Below, piece by piece: positions 15,024-23,255 of a stretch of 33,370 nt of DNA; positions within the stretch are counted from its first letter, which is position 1, and the number at the start of each line of letters is the position of its first letter. This DNA is from an uncultured Oscillospiraceae bacterium (lineage in GTDB: Bacteria; Bacillota; Clostridia; Oscillospirales; Oscillospiraceae): contig CANRFU010000014.1 of NCBI GenBank assembly GCA_947629975.1, forward strand, positions 1 to 33,370, written 5' to 3'. Position numbers and translations under genes: made by a program. The notes beneath the pieces are model-generated. The model did no database searches and was not told where the DNA came from. It saw only the letters and a program-made list of their open reading frames with translations.

Positions 15024-16220
15024 ATGGACGATCTGAATCTGACCCCCGAGCTGACCCTGGACCCCGAAGGCGCCTCCGGCGCCGCGGCGGCCGCCCAGGC
15101 CCCCGCCGCCCCCGACATCAGCCTCACCCTGGACGGGGAGGCCGCCCAGCCCGCCGCTCAGCCCGCCAAGCCGGCCGCCCAGCCCGTCCAGCTGGACGAC
15201 TCCATGCTGTCCGAGCCGGAGAAGAAGATGGTCAACGATTTCGCCGAGAAGATCGACATCACCGACTCCACCGTGGTCCTCCAGTACGGCGCCGCCGCCC
15301 AGAAGAACGTGGCCTCCTTCTCCGAAAAGGCCCTGGGAAACGTCCGCACCAAGGACCTGGGCGAGGTGGGACAGGCCCTGTCCTCCCTGGTGGTGGAGCT
15401 GAAGACCTTCGACGAGCCGGAGAAGACCGGCATCTTCGGCTTCTTCCAGAAGAAGAAGCACGACGCCGTCGCCCTGAAGGCCAGCTACGACAAGGCCAGC
15501 GTCAACGTGGACAAGATCGCCGGTATGCTGGAGGATCACCAGGTCACGCTGATGAAGGACATCGCCATGCTGGACCAGATGTATGAGCTGAACACCAAGT
15601 ACTACAAGGAGCTGACCATGTACATCCTGGCCGGCAAGAAGGCCCTGAACAAGGCCCGCACCGAGACCCTGGAGCAGCTCCGGCAGAAGGCCGCCCAGAC
15701 CGGCGCCCAGGAGGACGCCCAGGCCTACAACGACTACGCCAACCTGTGCAACCGGTTCGAGAAGAAGCTCCACGACCTGGAGCTGACCCGGATGATCTCC
15801 GTGCAGATGGGTCCCCAGACCCGGCTCATCCAGAACAACGACACCCTCATGCTGGAGAAGATCCAGTCCTCCCTGGTGAACACCATCCCCCTGTGGAAGA
15901 GCCAGATGGTGCTGGCCCTGGGGCTGGAGCACTCCCGGGAGGCCACCGCCGCCCAGACCGCCATCACCAACATGACCAACCAGCTGCTCCAGAAGAACGC
16001 GGACATGCTCAAGATGGGCACCATCGAGACCGCCAAGGAGGCCGAGCGCTCCATCGTGGACATCGAGACCCTCCAGCACACCAACCAGCAGCTCATCTCC
16101 ACCCTGGACGAGGTCATGCAGATCCAGAAGGACGGCGCCCAGAAGCGGGCCGCCGCCGAGCAGGAGCTGGGCCGGATCGAGGGCGAGCTGAAACAGAAGC
16201 TGCTGGAGCTGAGGGGCTGA
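15024..16220 (+). CDS. telA: TelA-family toxic anion resistance protein
   Basis: The protein has 398 residues, with CGGAGGAAACTGAC before the ATG. An Ala/Pro-rich N-terminus (to about 60) is followed by a long, mainly helical body typical of TelA/KlaA. Visible blocks include VLQYGAAAQKNVASFSEKAL, a lysine-rich GFFQKKKHD segment, LDQMYELNTKYYKELTMYI and MISVQMGPQTRLIQNNDTLM. No membrane segment or signal peptide is seen, so it is cytoplasmic. The family was named for tellurite resistance and is linked to envelope stress and drug tolerance in Firmicutes; biochemical function is unknown. Its coupling to an XpaC-like protein and a TPM protein in one operon is the best clue to its job. Confidence 0.93.
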   Translation: MDDLNLTPELTLDPEGASGAAAAAQAPAAPDISLTLDGEAAQPAAQPAKPAAQPVQLDDSMLSEPEKKMVNDFAEKIDITDSTVVLQYGAAAQKNVASFSEKALGNVRTKDLGEVGQALSSLVVELKTFDEPEKTGIFGFFQKKKHDAVALKASYDKASVNVDKIAGMLEDHQVTLMKDIAMLDQMYELNTKYYKELTMYILAGKKALNKARTETLEQLRQKAAQTGAQEDAQAYNDYANLCNRFEKKLHDLELTRMISVQMGPQTRLIQNNDTLMLEKIQSSLVNTIPLWKSQMVLALGLEHSREATAAQTAITNMTNQLLQKNADMLKMGTIETAKEAERSIVDIETLQHTNQQLISTLDEVMQIQKDGAQKRAAAEQELGRIEGELKQKLLELRG

Positions 16221-16241
16221 GCAGGGCCAAAGACGGCGGCG

Positions 16242-16293
16242 GGCGCGCATTGCGCGCCTCTGCCGACGGGATTTCACGCGAATGGCCTTCGCG
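16242..16293 (+). repeat. two small hairpins between telA and the TPM gene
   Basis: GGCGCGC/GCGCGCC (16242-16258) and CGCGAA/TTCGCG (16277-16293) lie in the 88-base intergenic stretch. They could act in processing or translation control of the downstream gene; no T run is present. Confidence 0.4.
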
Positions 16294-16308
16294 GGAAAGG
16301 ATATTCCT

Positions 16309-16848
16309 ATGAATGTATTGAAAAAGCCCGCGGTGGCCTGGTCCATCGTCGTGGTGGCCATCATCATCGCCGTGGCCATCGGCCTGTTCAGGGGCAGGAC
16401 GGCGTCCGACACCCCCGCGCCCGGCCCCGGCGGCCCGGCGGCCTCCGGCGGATACAGCGACTACACACTGGTCTATGACGACGCGGGCGTGCTGTCCGCC
16501 TCCACCGAGCGGGAACTGGGCCGGATCAACGACGATCTGATCCGCAGCTACAACTGCGCGGTGGCGGTGGTCACCTGCAACTACGGCGGGAACGACCTGT
16601 ACGACTACGCCATGGACTACGCCGAGGCCATCGACCTGGGCGGCACCGATTTCATCGTGGTGCTGGACATCTCCGGGGACAACTACTGGCTGGTGCAGGG
16701 CTCCGGCCTGATGGACCGCTTCACCAACCAGAACTGCTCCGATTACACCTACGACTATATGGAGCGGGATTTCGCCCGGGGCGACTATGACGGCGCCGTG
16801 CTCGCCCTGACTAAAGCCCTGGCCGGCTGGTACGCAGACAACTTCTGA
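16309..16848 (+). CDS. membrane-anchored TPM-domain protein
   Basis: The protein has 179 residues from the ATG at 16309, preferred over 16282 because AAAGGA lies eight bases upstream and the protein then begins MNVLKKPAVAW with a single N-terminal membrane segment (about 8-27). A TPM (Psb32/YgcG-type) domain fills residues 50-175. It contains LVYDDAGVLSASTERELGRI, the VAVVTCNY strand, the acidic DIMVVLDIS-like stretch FIVVLDISGDNYWLVQGSG, and a C-terminal GDYDGAVLALTKALAGWY. TPM proteins are outward-facing and have been linked to photosystem repair, receptor assembly and weak phosphatase activity; here the role is unknown. The usual glycine-rich tail is missing and is instead encoded by the next gene. 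Confidence 0.85.
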   Translation: MNVLKKPAVAWSIVVVAIIIAVAIGLFRGRTASDTPAPGPGGPAASGGYSDYTLVYDDAGVLSASTERELGRINDDLIRSYNCAVAVVTCNYGGNDLYDYAMDYAEAIDLGGTDFIVVLDISGDNYWLVQGSGLMDRFTNQNCSDYTYDYMERDFARGDYDGAVLALTKALAGWYADNF

Positions 16849-16880
16849 TCGGGCCACATCTCTGAAAAGGAGGTCATCCT

Positions 16881-17339
16881 ATGGAACTCCTGCTGCTCAT
16901 CATCCTTGCCGTGGTGCTGATCCTCGTCATCGAGGGCTCCCACCGGCGGCGCTACTTCGGCGGCTATTACGGGCCCAACTACGTCTACCGGCCCTTCTTC
17001 ATCTTCCCGCCCAGGGCTCCCCGGCCCCCACGGCCCAGACCGGCTCCCGGTCCCCGGCCCGGAAGCTTCGGCGGACCCGGACCTGGTCCAGGACCCCGGC
17101 CTAATCCGGGCCCCAGACCCGGAGGCTCCTTCGGGGGCAGACGGCCCTCCGGCGGCTCCTTTGGGGGAGGGCGCTCCTTCGGCGGAGGCGGCAGGCCCGG
17201 CGGCTCCTCTTTCGGAGGCGGGCGCTCCTCCTTTGGCGGGGGGCGCTCCGGCGGTTCCTTTGGCGGAGGGCGCTCCTTTGGGGGCGGCGGACGGTCCGGC
17301 GGCGGATTTGGAGGCGGGCGCGGCGGAGGGCGGCGCTGA
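16881..17339 (+). CDS. membrane-anchored Pro- then Gly/Ser/Arg-rich protein
   Basis: This 152-residue protein has a strong AAAAGGAGG before its ATG. Residues 2-18 form one hydrophobic segment, then HRRRYFGGYYGPNYVYRPFF, a Pro/Arg stretch (about 40-65), and a low-complexity tail built from repeated GGSFGGGRSFGGGGR-like units to the end. The tail resembles the glycine-rich C-terminus normally fused to TPM domains in YgcG-type proteins. Because it directly follows a TPM gene that lacks this tail, a split version of that architecture is the natural reading. The opposite-strand open frame is a Pro-rich shadow. Last gene of the operon, ended by the terminator at 17361. Confidence 0.8.
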   Translation: MELLLLIILAVVLILVIEGSHRRRYFGGYYGPNYVYRPFFIFPPRAPRPPRPRPAPGPRPGSFGGPGPGPGPRPNPGPRPGGSFGGRRPSGGSFGGGRSFGGGGRPGGSSFGGGRSSFGGGRSGGSFGGGRSFGGGGRSGGGFGGGRGGGRR

Positions 17340-17360
17340 GTTTCAAAACCGCATATCCCG

Positions 17361-17395
17361 CGGGAGGGCAGGTCATCTGCCCTCCCGTTTTGCTG
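17361..17395 (+). terminator. terminator of the xpaC-telA-TPM operon
   Basis: CGGGAGGGCAG and CTGCCCTCCCG form a perfect 11-bp stem around GTCAT, followed by TTTTGCTGTTTT. Confidence 0.92.
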
Positions 17396-17481
17396 TTTTC
17401 CCCAAAAACGGCGGGACCGCCCCGGCGGAAACCGTCTGTTTCCGAGAAAATGAAAAAAGTCCGCAAAACTGCCGGACGATG

Positions 17482-17490
17482 TGATATAAT
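17482..17490 (+). promoter_or_regulatory. extended -10 promoter for the Na/Pi cotransporter gene
   Basis: TGATATAAT is an extended -10 with a perfect TATAAT (17485-17490). The -35 region is poor. It lies about 60 bases ahead of the gene. No PHO-box repeat is obvious nearby. Confidence 0.65.
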
Positions 17491-17550
17491 CCCCTCGAAC
17501 CGTGACAGACACAGGCGGCCCGCCGGGCGGCGGGCGCACATCCAGAGAGG

Positions 17551-19320
17551 ATGATACTTTCACATATGGGCATTGCGGACATTATCTCCCTGCTGGGCGG
17601 ACTGGCTTTCTTCCTGTTCGGCATGTCCCTGCTGGGGGACGGACTGAAACGGGTGGCCGGCGGCCGGATGGAGACCATTCTGGGCAGGCTCACCTCAAAC
17701 CCCATCAAGGGCGTGCTCCTTGGCGCGGTGGTGACGGCCGCCATCCAGTCCTCCTCCGCCACCACGGTGATGGTGGTGGGCTTTGTCAACTCCGGGATCA
17801 TGCAGCTGTCCAACGCGGTGGGCATCATCATGGGGGCCAACATCGGCACCACCGCCACCGGCTGGATCCTGACCCTGGCCGGCGTAAAGGGCGAGGGCGG
17901 GTTCTCCTCCGCCACCGTGTTCGCCCTCATCGCCTTCGTGGGCATCATCCTGTTCTTCTTCTGCAAAAAGCAGGCCAAAAAGAACGTGGGACTCATCCTG
18001 CTGGCCTTCTCGGTGCTCATGAGCGGTATGCAGTCCATGAGCGCCGCCATGGACCCCCTCAAGGAGAGCCAGGCCTTTATCGACTTCATCGGCGCGGTGT
18101 CCAACCCGGCGCTGGCCCTGATCTTCGGGGCGCTGTTCACCGCCGTCATCCAGAGCAACTCCGCCGCCGTCGGTATCCTGCAGGCCCTGTCCGTCACCGG
18201 GGCGGTGAGCTACGGCACCGCCATCCCCATGATCCTGGGCATGGGCATCGGCGCCTGCGCCCCCGTGCTCCTGTCCGCCATGGGCGCCAACCGGGACGGC
18301 AGGCGCACCGCCCTTATCTACCTGTATTTCAACGTCTTCGGCTCGGCCATCATGCTGATCCCCTACGCCGTGGCCTGCGCCATGGGCGCGCCCGCCCTGT
18401 CCGCCCCCGCGGCGCCCTTCGGCATCGCCATCGCCAACACGGTGTACAAGCTGTCGGCCACTCTGTTCCAGCTGCCCTTCACCGGCGCCATGGTCCGCGT
18501 GGCCAAACTGACCGTGCCCGACGGCCCCTCCGACGGGGAGGACGAGGAGTTCGAGGAGAACCTGCTGGACGAGCGCTTCCTGGCCTATCCCCCCCTGGCC
18601 CTGGAGCAGAGCGGCAAGACCATCCAGCGGATGGCCTCCGCCGCCGTGAAGAACCTGAACCGCTCCCTGGAGCTGTTCGACGCCTTCAGTCAGGAGAAAT
18701 TCGACAAGATCCAGAGCCGGGAGAACGTGGTGGACCGCTATGAGGACCGGCTGGGCAAATACCTGGTGCGGCTGGGCGGCCGCCAGCTCTCCGAGCGGGA
18801 ATCCCTGCTGTCCTCGGAGTACCTCCACTGCCTGACCAATCTGGAGCGCATCTCGGACCACGCGGTCAACCTGGCCAGGCTGGCGGAGGAGCGGCACGAC
18901 AAGGACGTCTCCTTCTCCCCCGAGGGCCAGGCGGACATGAACCGCTGCGCCGAGGCGGTGCGGGAGATCCTCTCCCTGGCCCACACCGCCCTGGTGTCCA
19001 ACGACTTTGAGTCGGCCGCCAGGGTGGAACCTCTGGAGGAGGTGATCTCCTCCCTGCTGGAGCGGATGAAGCTGGGCCACATCCGGCGGCTCCAGAGCGG
19101 GGCCTGCACCCTGGAGGTGGGCTTCATCTTCAACGACTACATCACCAATCTGGAGCGTGTGGCCGCACACTGCTCCAACATCGCCCTGGCCGTGCTGGAG
19201 GTCAGCGACAGCGCCGCCCTCCAGCCCCACACCTACACCAAGGGGATCCGCCGGGACGACCACCCGGAGTTCCGCCGGTGGCTGGCGTACTATCAGGATC
19301 AATATCTCAACGAGACGTGA
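17551..19320 (+). CDS. Na+/phosphate cotransporter with C-terminal PhoU domain
   Basis: This 589-residue protein belongs to the NptA/YjbB-type Na/Pi-cotransporter family. The membrane part (about 1-310) carries two inverted Na_Pi_cotrans repeats, each with the QSS/QSN signature: AAIQSSSATTVMVVGFV near 68 and TAVIQSNSAAVGIL near 207. The cytoplasmic part from about 340 is a PhoU-like helical bundle (MASAAVKNLNRSLELF, LTNLERISDHAVNLA, ITNLERVAAHCSNIA). It should move inorganic phosphate (possibly outward) with sodium. Two starts are possible: the ATG at 17551 touches GAGAGG directly, while the ATG at 17566 (MGIADIISLLGG) has it about 16 bases away, so the exact start is uncertain. It is monocistronic, with a hairpin after the stop. 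Confidence 0.93.
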   Translation: MILSHMGIADIISLLGGLAFFLFGMSLLGDGLKRVAGGRMETILGRLTSNPIKGVLLGAVVTAAIQSSSATTVMVVGFVNSGIMQLSNAVGIIMGANIGTTATGWILTLAGVKGEGGFSSATVFALIAFVGIILFFFCKKQAKKNVGLILLAFSVLMSGMQSMSAAMDPLKESQAFIDFIGAVSNPALALIFGALFTAVIQSNSAAVGILQALSVTGAVSYGTAIPMILGMGIGACAPVLLSAMGANRDGRRTALIYLYFNVFGSAIMLIPYAVACAMGAPALSAPAAPFGIAIANTVYKLSATLFQLPFTGAMVRVAKLTVPDGPSDGEDEEFEENLLDERFLAYPPLALEQSGKTIQRMASAAVKNLNRSLELFDAFSQEKFDKIQSRENVVDRYEDRLGKYLVRLGGRQLSERESLLSSEYLHCLTNLERISDHAVNLARLAEERHDKDVSFSPEGQADMNRCAEAVREILSLAHTALVSNDFESAARVEPLEEVISSLLERMKLGHIRRLQSGACTLEVGFIFNDYITNLERVAAHCSNIALAVLEVSDSAALQPHTYTKGIRRDDHPEFRRWLAYYQDQYLNET

Positions 19321-19328
19321 CGAGACAA

Positions 19329-19360
19329 AGCGGCGGAGACCCCTTCGGGCCTCCGCCGCT
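19329..19360. terminator. hairpin between convergent Na/Pi and SPFH genes
   Basis: AGCGGCGGAG (19329-19338) pairs with CTCCGCCGCT (19351-19360), with an inner CCC/GGG stem. No long T run follows. A second stem, GGGCCGCCC/GGGCGGCCC (19381-19402), lies directly at the SPFH stop codon. Confidence 0.6.
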
Positions 19361-19402
19361 GACTGACGCAGGGGGGAACCGGGCCGCCCAGGGGGGCGGC
19401 CC

Positions 19403-20392
19403 CTACTTTTTGCCGGCGGGCTGGTCGGGTTCCGGCGTGTCGAACACGGCCTTCGCGCCGGCGGCGAGGCCGGCCAGCCCCTGCAACTCGCTGGGGATGA
19501 TGATCTTGGTGGCCTTTCCGTCGGCCACCTTCTGCATGGCCTCCAGCGCCTTGATCTTGATGACCCCGTCGCCGGGGTCGGCCTCGTTGATGAGCTTGAT
19601 GGCGTCCGCCGTGGCCTGCTGCACCTTGAGGATAGCCTCGGCCTCCGCCTCCGCCTCCAGGATGCGTGCCTGCTTGGCGCCCTCCGCCCGAAGGACGGCC
19701 GACTGCTTCTCGGCGTCGGCCCGGAGGATGGCGGACTGCTTCTCGCCCTCGGCCACCAGGATCTGGGACTGCTTCTGGCCCTCGGCCTGGAGGATGGCCT
19801 CACGGCGCTCCCGCTCGGCCCTCATCTGCTTCTCCATGGAGTCCTGGATGTCCCGGGGGGGCATGATGTTCTTCAGCTCCACCCGGTTCACCTTGATCCC
19901 CCAGGGGTCGGTGGCCTCGTCCAGGATGGAGCGCATCTGGGTGTTGATGTGGTCCCGGCTGGTGAGGGACTGATCCAGCTCCAGATCGCCGATGATGTTC
20001 CGGAGGGTGGTGGCGGTCAGGTTCTCGATGGCGCTCATGGGGTGCTCTACCCCGTAGGTGTACAGCTTGGGGTCGGTGATCTGGAAGTAGACCACCGTGT
20101 CGATCTGCATGGTCACGTTGTCCTTGGTGATGACGGGCTGGGGGGCGAAATCCACCACCTGCTCCTTCAGGGACACCGTCTTGGCGATGCGCTCGATGAT
20201 GGGCACCTTGAAGTGGAGGCCCACGCTCCATACGGCGTGGAACGCGCCCAGCCGCTCGACGACCACCGCCTTGGACTGCTGGACCACCTTGATGTTGGCG
20301 GCCAGGATGACCAGGACCGCCACGATGATGACCAGGGGGATGGCAAAGGTCAGGACCTGCGCCGCCCCAATACTCAACGCCAGATTCAGCAT
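19403..20392 (-). CDS. SPFH/stomatin-like membrane protease-associated protein (QmcA-like)
   Basis: The protein has 329 residues. One N-terminal membrane segment (about 14-34) is followed by the SPFH domain (about 38-195, with VVERLGAFHAVWSVGLHFKVP, ITKDNVTMQIDTVVYFQI and VNRVELKNIMPPRDIQDSM). A charged helical region at about 195-255 has repeated AEGxKQSxILxA units that form the oligomerising coiled coil. The C-terminus is Pro-rich. Such proteins form ring-like membrane microdomain scaffolds. The gene overlaps the end of the NfeD gene by seven bases, the standard NfeD-stomatin pair, so translational coupling and physical interaction are expected. The ribosome binding site AGGAGGC lies inside the end of the NfeD gene. 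Confidence 0.93.
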   Translation of the reverse strand: MLNLALSIGAAQVLTFAIPLVIIVAVLVILAANIKVVQQSKAVVVERLGAFHAVWSVGLHFKVPIIERIAKTVSLKEQVVDFAPQPVITKDNVTMQIDTVVYFQITDPKLYTYGVEHPMSAIENLTATTLRNIIGDLELDQSLTSRDHINTQMRSILDEATDPWGIKVNRVELKNIMPPRDIQDSMEKQMRAERERREAILQAEGQKQSQILVAEGEKQSAILRADAEKQSAVLRAEGAKQARILEAEAEAEAILKVQQATADAIKLINEADPGDGVIKIKALEAMQKVADGKATKIIIPSELQGLAGLAAGAKAVFDTPEPDQPAGKK

Positions 20393-20847
20393 TTCACAGC
20401 CTCCTTTACCGCCTGTACATAGACCTTGACGCCCTCGATGCGCATCACCCGCACCGTGGTCCCCTTGGGGATGACCACGTCCCCGCAGCTGCGGGCGGTC
20501 CAGGCGATACCGCCGATGATGACGGCCCCGATCCCTTTCACATTGTCGATGGTCTCGGTGACCAGCGCCTCGGAGCCGATGACCCGGTCGGCGTTGGTGG
20601 GTTCGGTCTTATTGTTCAGATATCTGGCCGCCAGCGGGCGCACCGCCAACAGGCAGAGGATGCTCACCGCCACAAACAGCACGATCTGCACCACCAGATT
20701 CCCGCCCAGCATGGCGGCGATCAGGGCGGCCAGCGCGCCGGCGGCGAACCAGATGGAGGTCAGGCCCACGGACACGGCCTCCCCCGCGGCAAACAGCAGC
20801 AGCAGGACCAGCCAGACGATCCTTTGGACCAGTACCGGATCAAGCAT
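20386..20847 (-). CDS. NfeD-family membrane protein
   Basis: The protein has 153 residues from the ATG at 20847. The longer frame from 20877 is rejected because that ATG overlaps the -10 box, whereas AAAGGAG lies nine bases before the chosen ATG. Three to four hydrophobic segments occupy about 9-72. A small OB-fold domain then spans about 85-145, with IGSEALVTETIDNVKGIGAV and VVIPKGTTVRVMRIEGVKVYV. This is the short, protease-less NfeD type that partners with stomatin-like proteins in membrane organisation, matching the overlapping SPFH gene downstream. Confidence 0.92.
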   Translation of the reverse strand: MLDPVLVQRIVWLVLLLLFAAGEAVSVGLTSIWFAAGALAALIAAMLGGNLVVQIVLFVAVSILCLLAVRPLAARYLNNKTEPTNADRVIGSEALVTETIDNVKGIGAVIIGGIAWTARSCGDVVIPKGTTVRVMRIEGVKVYVQAVKEAVKC

Positions 20848-20875
20848 GAGATCACGCTCCTTTCTTGCTGTGTGC

Positions 20876-20884
20876 ATTATACCA
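20876..20884 (-). promoter_or_regulatory. extended -10 promoter of the NfeD-SPFH operon
   Basis: On the minus strand TGGTATAAT gives a perfect extended -10. The -35 position (TTCCAA) is weak. Transcription would begin about 20 bases before the chosen NfeD start. Confidence 0.7.
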
Positions 20885-20925
20885 TAAAGCGCCGCAGATT
20901 GGAATACTTTTTTTGTAAAATTTTA

Positions 20926-20954
20926 TTGCCAACCCTGCCAGTTTCCGCTATACT
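20926..20954 (+). promoter_or_regulatory. promoter of the THUMP methyltransferase operon
   Basis: TTGCCA (20926-20931) and TATACT (20949-20954) are spaced exactly 17 bp, about 40 bases before the start. It is divergent from the NfeD promoter. Confidence 0.8.
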
Positions 20955-20993
20955 GTTGACAGGCAGGATTTCTCCTCAATTTTTCCCCGGACG

Positions 20994-22124
20994 GTGCAGT
21001 TTATGAACCAAACGTTTGAATTTGTGATCCCCGCCCTGATGGGCACCGAGAGCTGCGTGGCCTATGAGCTGAAAAAGCTGAACCTTGCCGATGTGCGGGC
21101 CGAAAACGGCCGGGTGCTGTGCGCCGGCGGTCTGGCCGACGTGCCCCGGATCAACCTGAACCTCCGCACCGGGGCGCGGCTGCTCATCGCCTTGGGCTCC
21201 TTCCCCGCCCGCACCTTTGAGGAGCTGTTCCAGCGGGCCGCCGCCCTGCCTTGGGAGGACTTCATCCCACGGGAGGGCCGCTTCCCGGTGAAGGGGTACT
21301 CCATCACCTCCCAACTCCACTCGGTGCCCGCCTGCCAGTCCATTTTGAAAAAGGCCATCGCCAAACGGCTGGGGGAGGTCTACGGACTGAACACCCTGCC
21401 CGAGACCGGGGCCCTGTACCAGGTGCAGTTCTCCCTGCTGAAGGATCAGGCCACCCTGATGATCGACACCTCCGGGGACAGCCTCTACAAGCGGGGCTAC
21501 CGGGCCCAGGGGGTGCTGGCCCCCCTACGGGAGACCCTGGCCGCCGCCCTGGTGTCCCTGTCCCGGTATAAGGGCAAGGCCCCCTTCTGCGACCCCTTCT
21601 GCGGCTCCGGGACCATCCCCATCGAGGCCGCCCTCATTGCCAAAAACCGCGCCCCCGGCCTGAATCGGACCTTCGCCGCCCAGAGGTGGCGGCAGATCCC
21701 CCCAAAGCTGTGGCAGGACGCGGCGGACGAGGCCAGGGACAAGGAGTTCCACGGGACCTACGACATCTGGGGCGGGGACATCGACCCGGCGGCGGTGGAG
21801 CTGTCCCGGCACAACGCCAGGCTGGCCGGGGTGGATGACGCCGTCCGGTTCGACGTGGCCGATGCCGCCCGGTTCCACCGGGAGGAGCCGAAGGGCCGGG
21901 TGGTGACCAACCCCCCCTACGGGGAGCGGCTCATGGAGAAGAGGGAGGCGGAGGAGCTGTACCGGGCCTTCGGCAAGGCGGTCAGGACCCTGCCGGAGGG
22001 CTGGCAGGTGGGGGTGCTGTCCTCCCACACCGAGTTCGAGCGGACCTTCGGCAGACCCGCCGACAAGAAGCGGAAACTCTACAACGGCATGATCAAGTGC
22101 GACTTCTTCCTGTATGGAGTGTGA
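20994..22124 (+). CDS. THUMP-domain class I SAM-dependent RNA methyltransferase
   Basis: The protein is 376 residues from the GTG at 20994, or 373 from the ATG at 21003; neither has a clear ribosome binding site, so the start is uncertain. The N-terminal part (about 5-160) is a ferredoxin-like/THUMP RNA-binding region. The Rossmann methyltransferase domain follows, with FCDPFCGSGTIPIEAAL (about 199-215), the acidic WGGDIDPAAVELSRHNARLAG and the N6-adenine/guanine-type catalytic motif VTNPPYGERL. This matches the YpsC/RlmL-N family, which makes m2G in 23S rRNA in characterised members. The exact target base here is not known. The lipid kinase starts six bases after the stop, so the two are co-transcribed. 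Confidence 0.92.
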   Translation: MQFMNQTFEFVIPALMGTESCVAYELKKLNLADVRAENGRVLCAGGLADVPRINLNLRTGARLLIALGSFPARTFEELFQRAAALPWEDFIPREGRFPVKGYSITSQLHSVPACQSILKKAIAKRLGEVYGLNTLPETGALYQVQFSLLKDQATLMIDTSGDSLYKRGYRAQGVLAPLRETLAAALVSLSRYKGKAPFCDPFCGSGTIPIEAALIAKNRAPGLNRTFAAQRWRQIPPKLWQDAADEARDKEFHGTYDIWGGDIDPAAVELSRHNARLAGVDDAVRFDVADAARFHREEPKGRVVTNPPYGERLMEKREAEELYRAFGKAVRTLPEGWQVGVLSSHTEFERTFGRPADKKRKLYNGMIKCDFFLYGV

Positions 22125-22130
22125 GACGAC

Positions 22131-23030
22131 GTGAGACATCTCTTCATCATCAATCCCTCCGCCGGCAAGGGCAGCCGGCAGGTAGACCTGGTGGCCGCCG
22201 TCAAGGCCCTCCCCTTCCCCGCCGAGATCGTCTACACCCAAAAGGCCGGGGACTGTGAGCGCATCACCCGGGAGGCCGCCGAAACGGGGGAGGCCGTCCG
22301 CATCTACGCCTGCGGCGGAGACGGCACCCTGAACGAGGCGGTGAACGGCGCGGCCGGCTTTGCCAACGCCGCCGTCACCAACGTGCCCCTGGGCACCGGC
22401 AACGACTTCCTCAAGATCTTCGGCAAGGAGAGCCGGGCGCGGTTCAGCGACCTGCCTGCCCTGGCCGCCGGCCCCCAGGCCGCCATGGACCTCATCGACT
22501 GCAACGGGCGGCTGGGGATCGACATCGTCTGTGTGGGGCTGGACGCCCGCGTGGCGGCGGAGGTCCACAAATACAAGGCCCTGCCCCTGGTATCGGGCAT
22601 CGGGGCGTACATCCTGTCCATCGGGGAAAGCGTGGCGTCCAGGGGACTCAGCCAGCCCATGGCCGTCCGGGCGGGGGATCTGCGCCACGACGGGGAGACC
22701 GTCCTGGTGTGCGTGTGCAGCGGAAGGTTCTACGGCGGCGGCTTCATGCCCGTGGGGGACAACATGCCCGACGACGGGCTGCTGGAGACCCTGGTCATCC
22801 CCAGGGTGAGCTTCTTTACCTTCGCCCGGCTGATCGGCAAATACGCCTCCGGCCATTATCGGGACTACCCCGACAAGATCTTCTACCGGCAGGGGGCGGA
22901 CGTGACCGTCCGCTCGGAGGAGGAGCTCACCGCCGTGGTGGACGGGGAGGTCCTGCAGAGCCGGGAGTTCTCCATCCGTTTGTCGGAGAAAAAGGTGAAT
23001 TTCTTCTATCCGGCGGATGTGCGGTACTGA
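22131..23030 (+). CDS. diacylglycerol kinase-family lipid kinase (DgkB/YegS-like)
   Basis: This 299-residue protein has a GTG start with GGAG eleven bases upstream, overlapping the end of the methyltransferase gene. Catalytic-domain motifs are FIINPSAGKGS at the N-terminus, ACGGDGTLNEAVNG (about 62-75) and VPLGTGNDFLKIFG. The C-terminal beta domain includes VCVCSGRFYGGGFMPVGDNMPDDGLLE in two blocks and ends with VVDGEVLQSREFSI. It probably phosphorylates diacylglycerol or a related lipid for return to phospholipid or lipoteichoic acid metabolism. There is no membrane segment. No terminator was recognised before the groESL promoter. Confidence 0.92.
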   Translation: MRHLFIINPSAGKGSRQVDLVAAVKALPFPAEIVYTQKAGDCERITREAAETGEAVRIYACGGDGTLNEAVNGAAGFANAAVTNVPLGTGNDFLKIFGKESRARFSDLPALAAGPQAAMDLIDCNGRLGIDIVCVGLDARVAAEVHKYKALPLVSGIGAYILSIGESVASRGLSQPMAVRAGDLRHDGETVLVCVCSGRFYGGGFMPVGDNMPDDGLLETLVIPRVSFFTFARLIGKYASGHYRDYPDKIFYRQGADVTVRSEEELTAVVDGEVLQSREFSIRLSEKKVNFFYPADVRY

Positions 23031-23140
23031 GACCCCTCAGTCCCATGGGCGATTTCCCCGAAAATTAGCACTCCGGACTACTGATTGTGAACGAAAAGTG
23101 AATTTTTTGGAATCGGCCCCTGTTTTTTTCAAAATGGGGG

Positions 23141-23169
23141 TTGATTTTTTTTCGCGTTAGGGGTATTAT
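23141..23169 (+). promoter_or_regulatory. groESL promoter
   Basis: TTGATT (23141-23146) and TATTAT (23164-23169) are spaced 17 bp. The predicted start point is just in front of the CIRCE operator. Confidence 0.85.
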
Positions 23170-23180
23170 CTAAATCGTGG

Positions 23181-23207
23181 TTAGCACTCAAATAAAAAGA
23201 GTGCTAA
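23181..23207 (+). promoter_or_regulatory. CIRCE operator (HrcA binding site)
   Basis: A perfect TTAGCACTC-N9-GAGTGCTAA inverted repeat lies between promoter and groES. By established knowledge HrcA represses groESL here until heat or folding stress titrates GroEL. hrcA itself is not in the window. Confidence 0.97.
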
Positions 23208-23255
23208 CCCGCAGGTCTGTTTACAAACCATATCACATATAAGGAGGAACCTGTT

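Noticed and set aside
17695-19803. 702-codon minus-strand open frame opposite the Na/Pi cotransporter
   Set aside because: It is a shadow crossing two real genes and a terminator, low in complexity.
20848-20877. upstream ATG of the NfeD gene
   Set aside because: It overlaps the -10 element and has no ribosome binding site, while the ATG at 20847 has AAAGGAG at proper distance.
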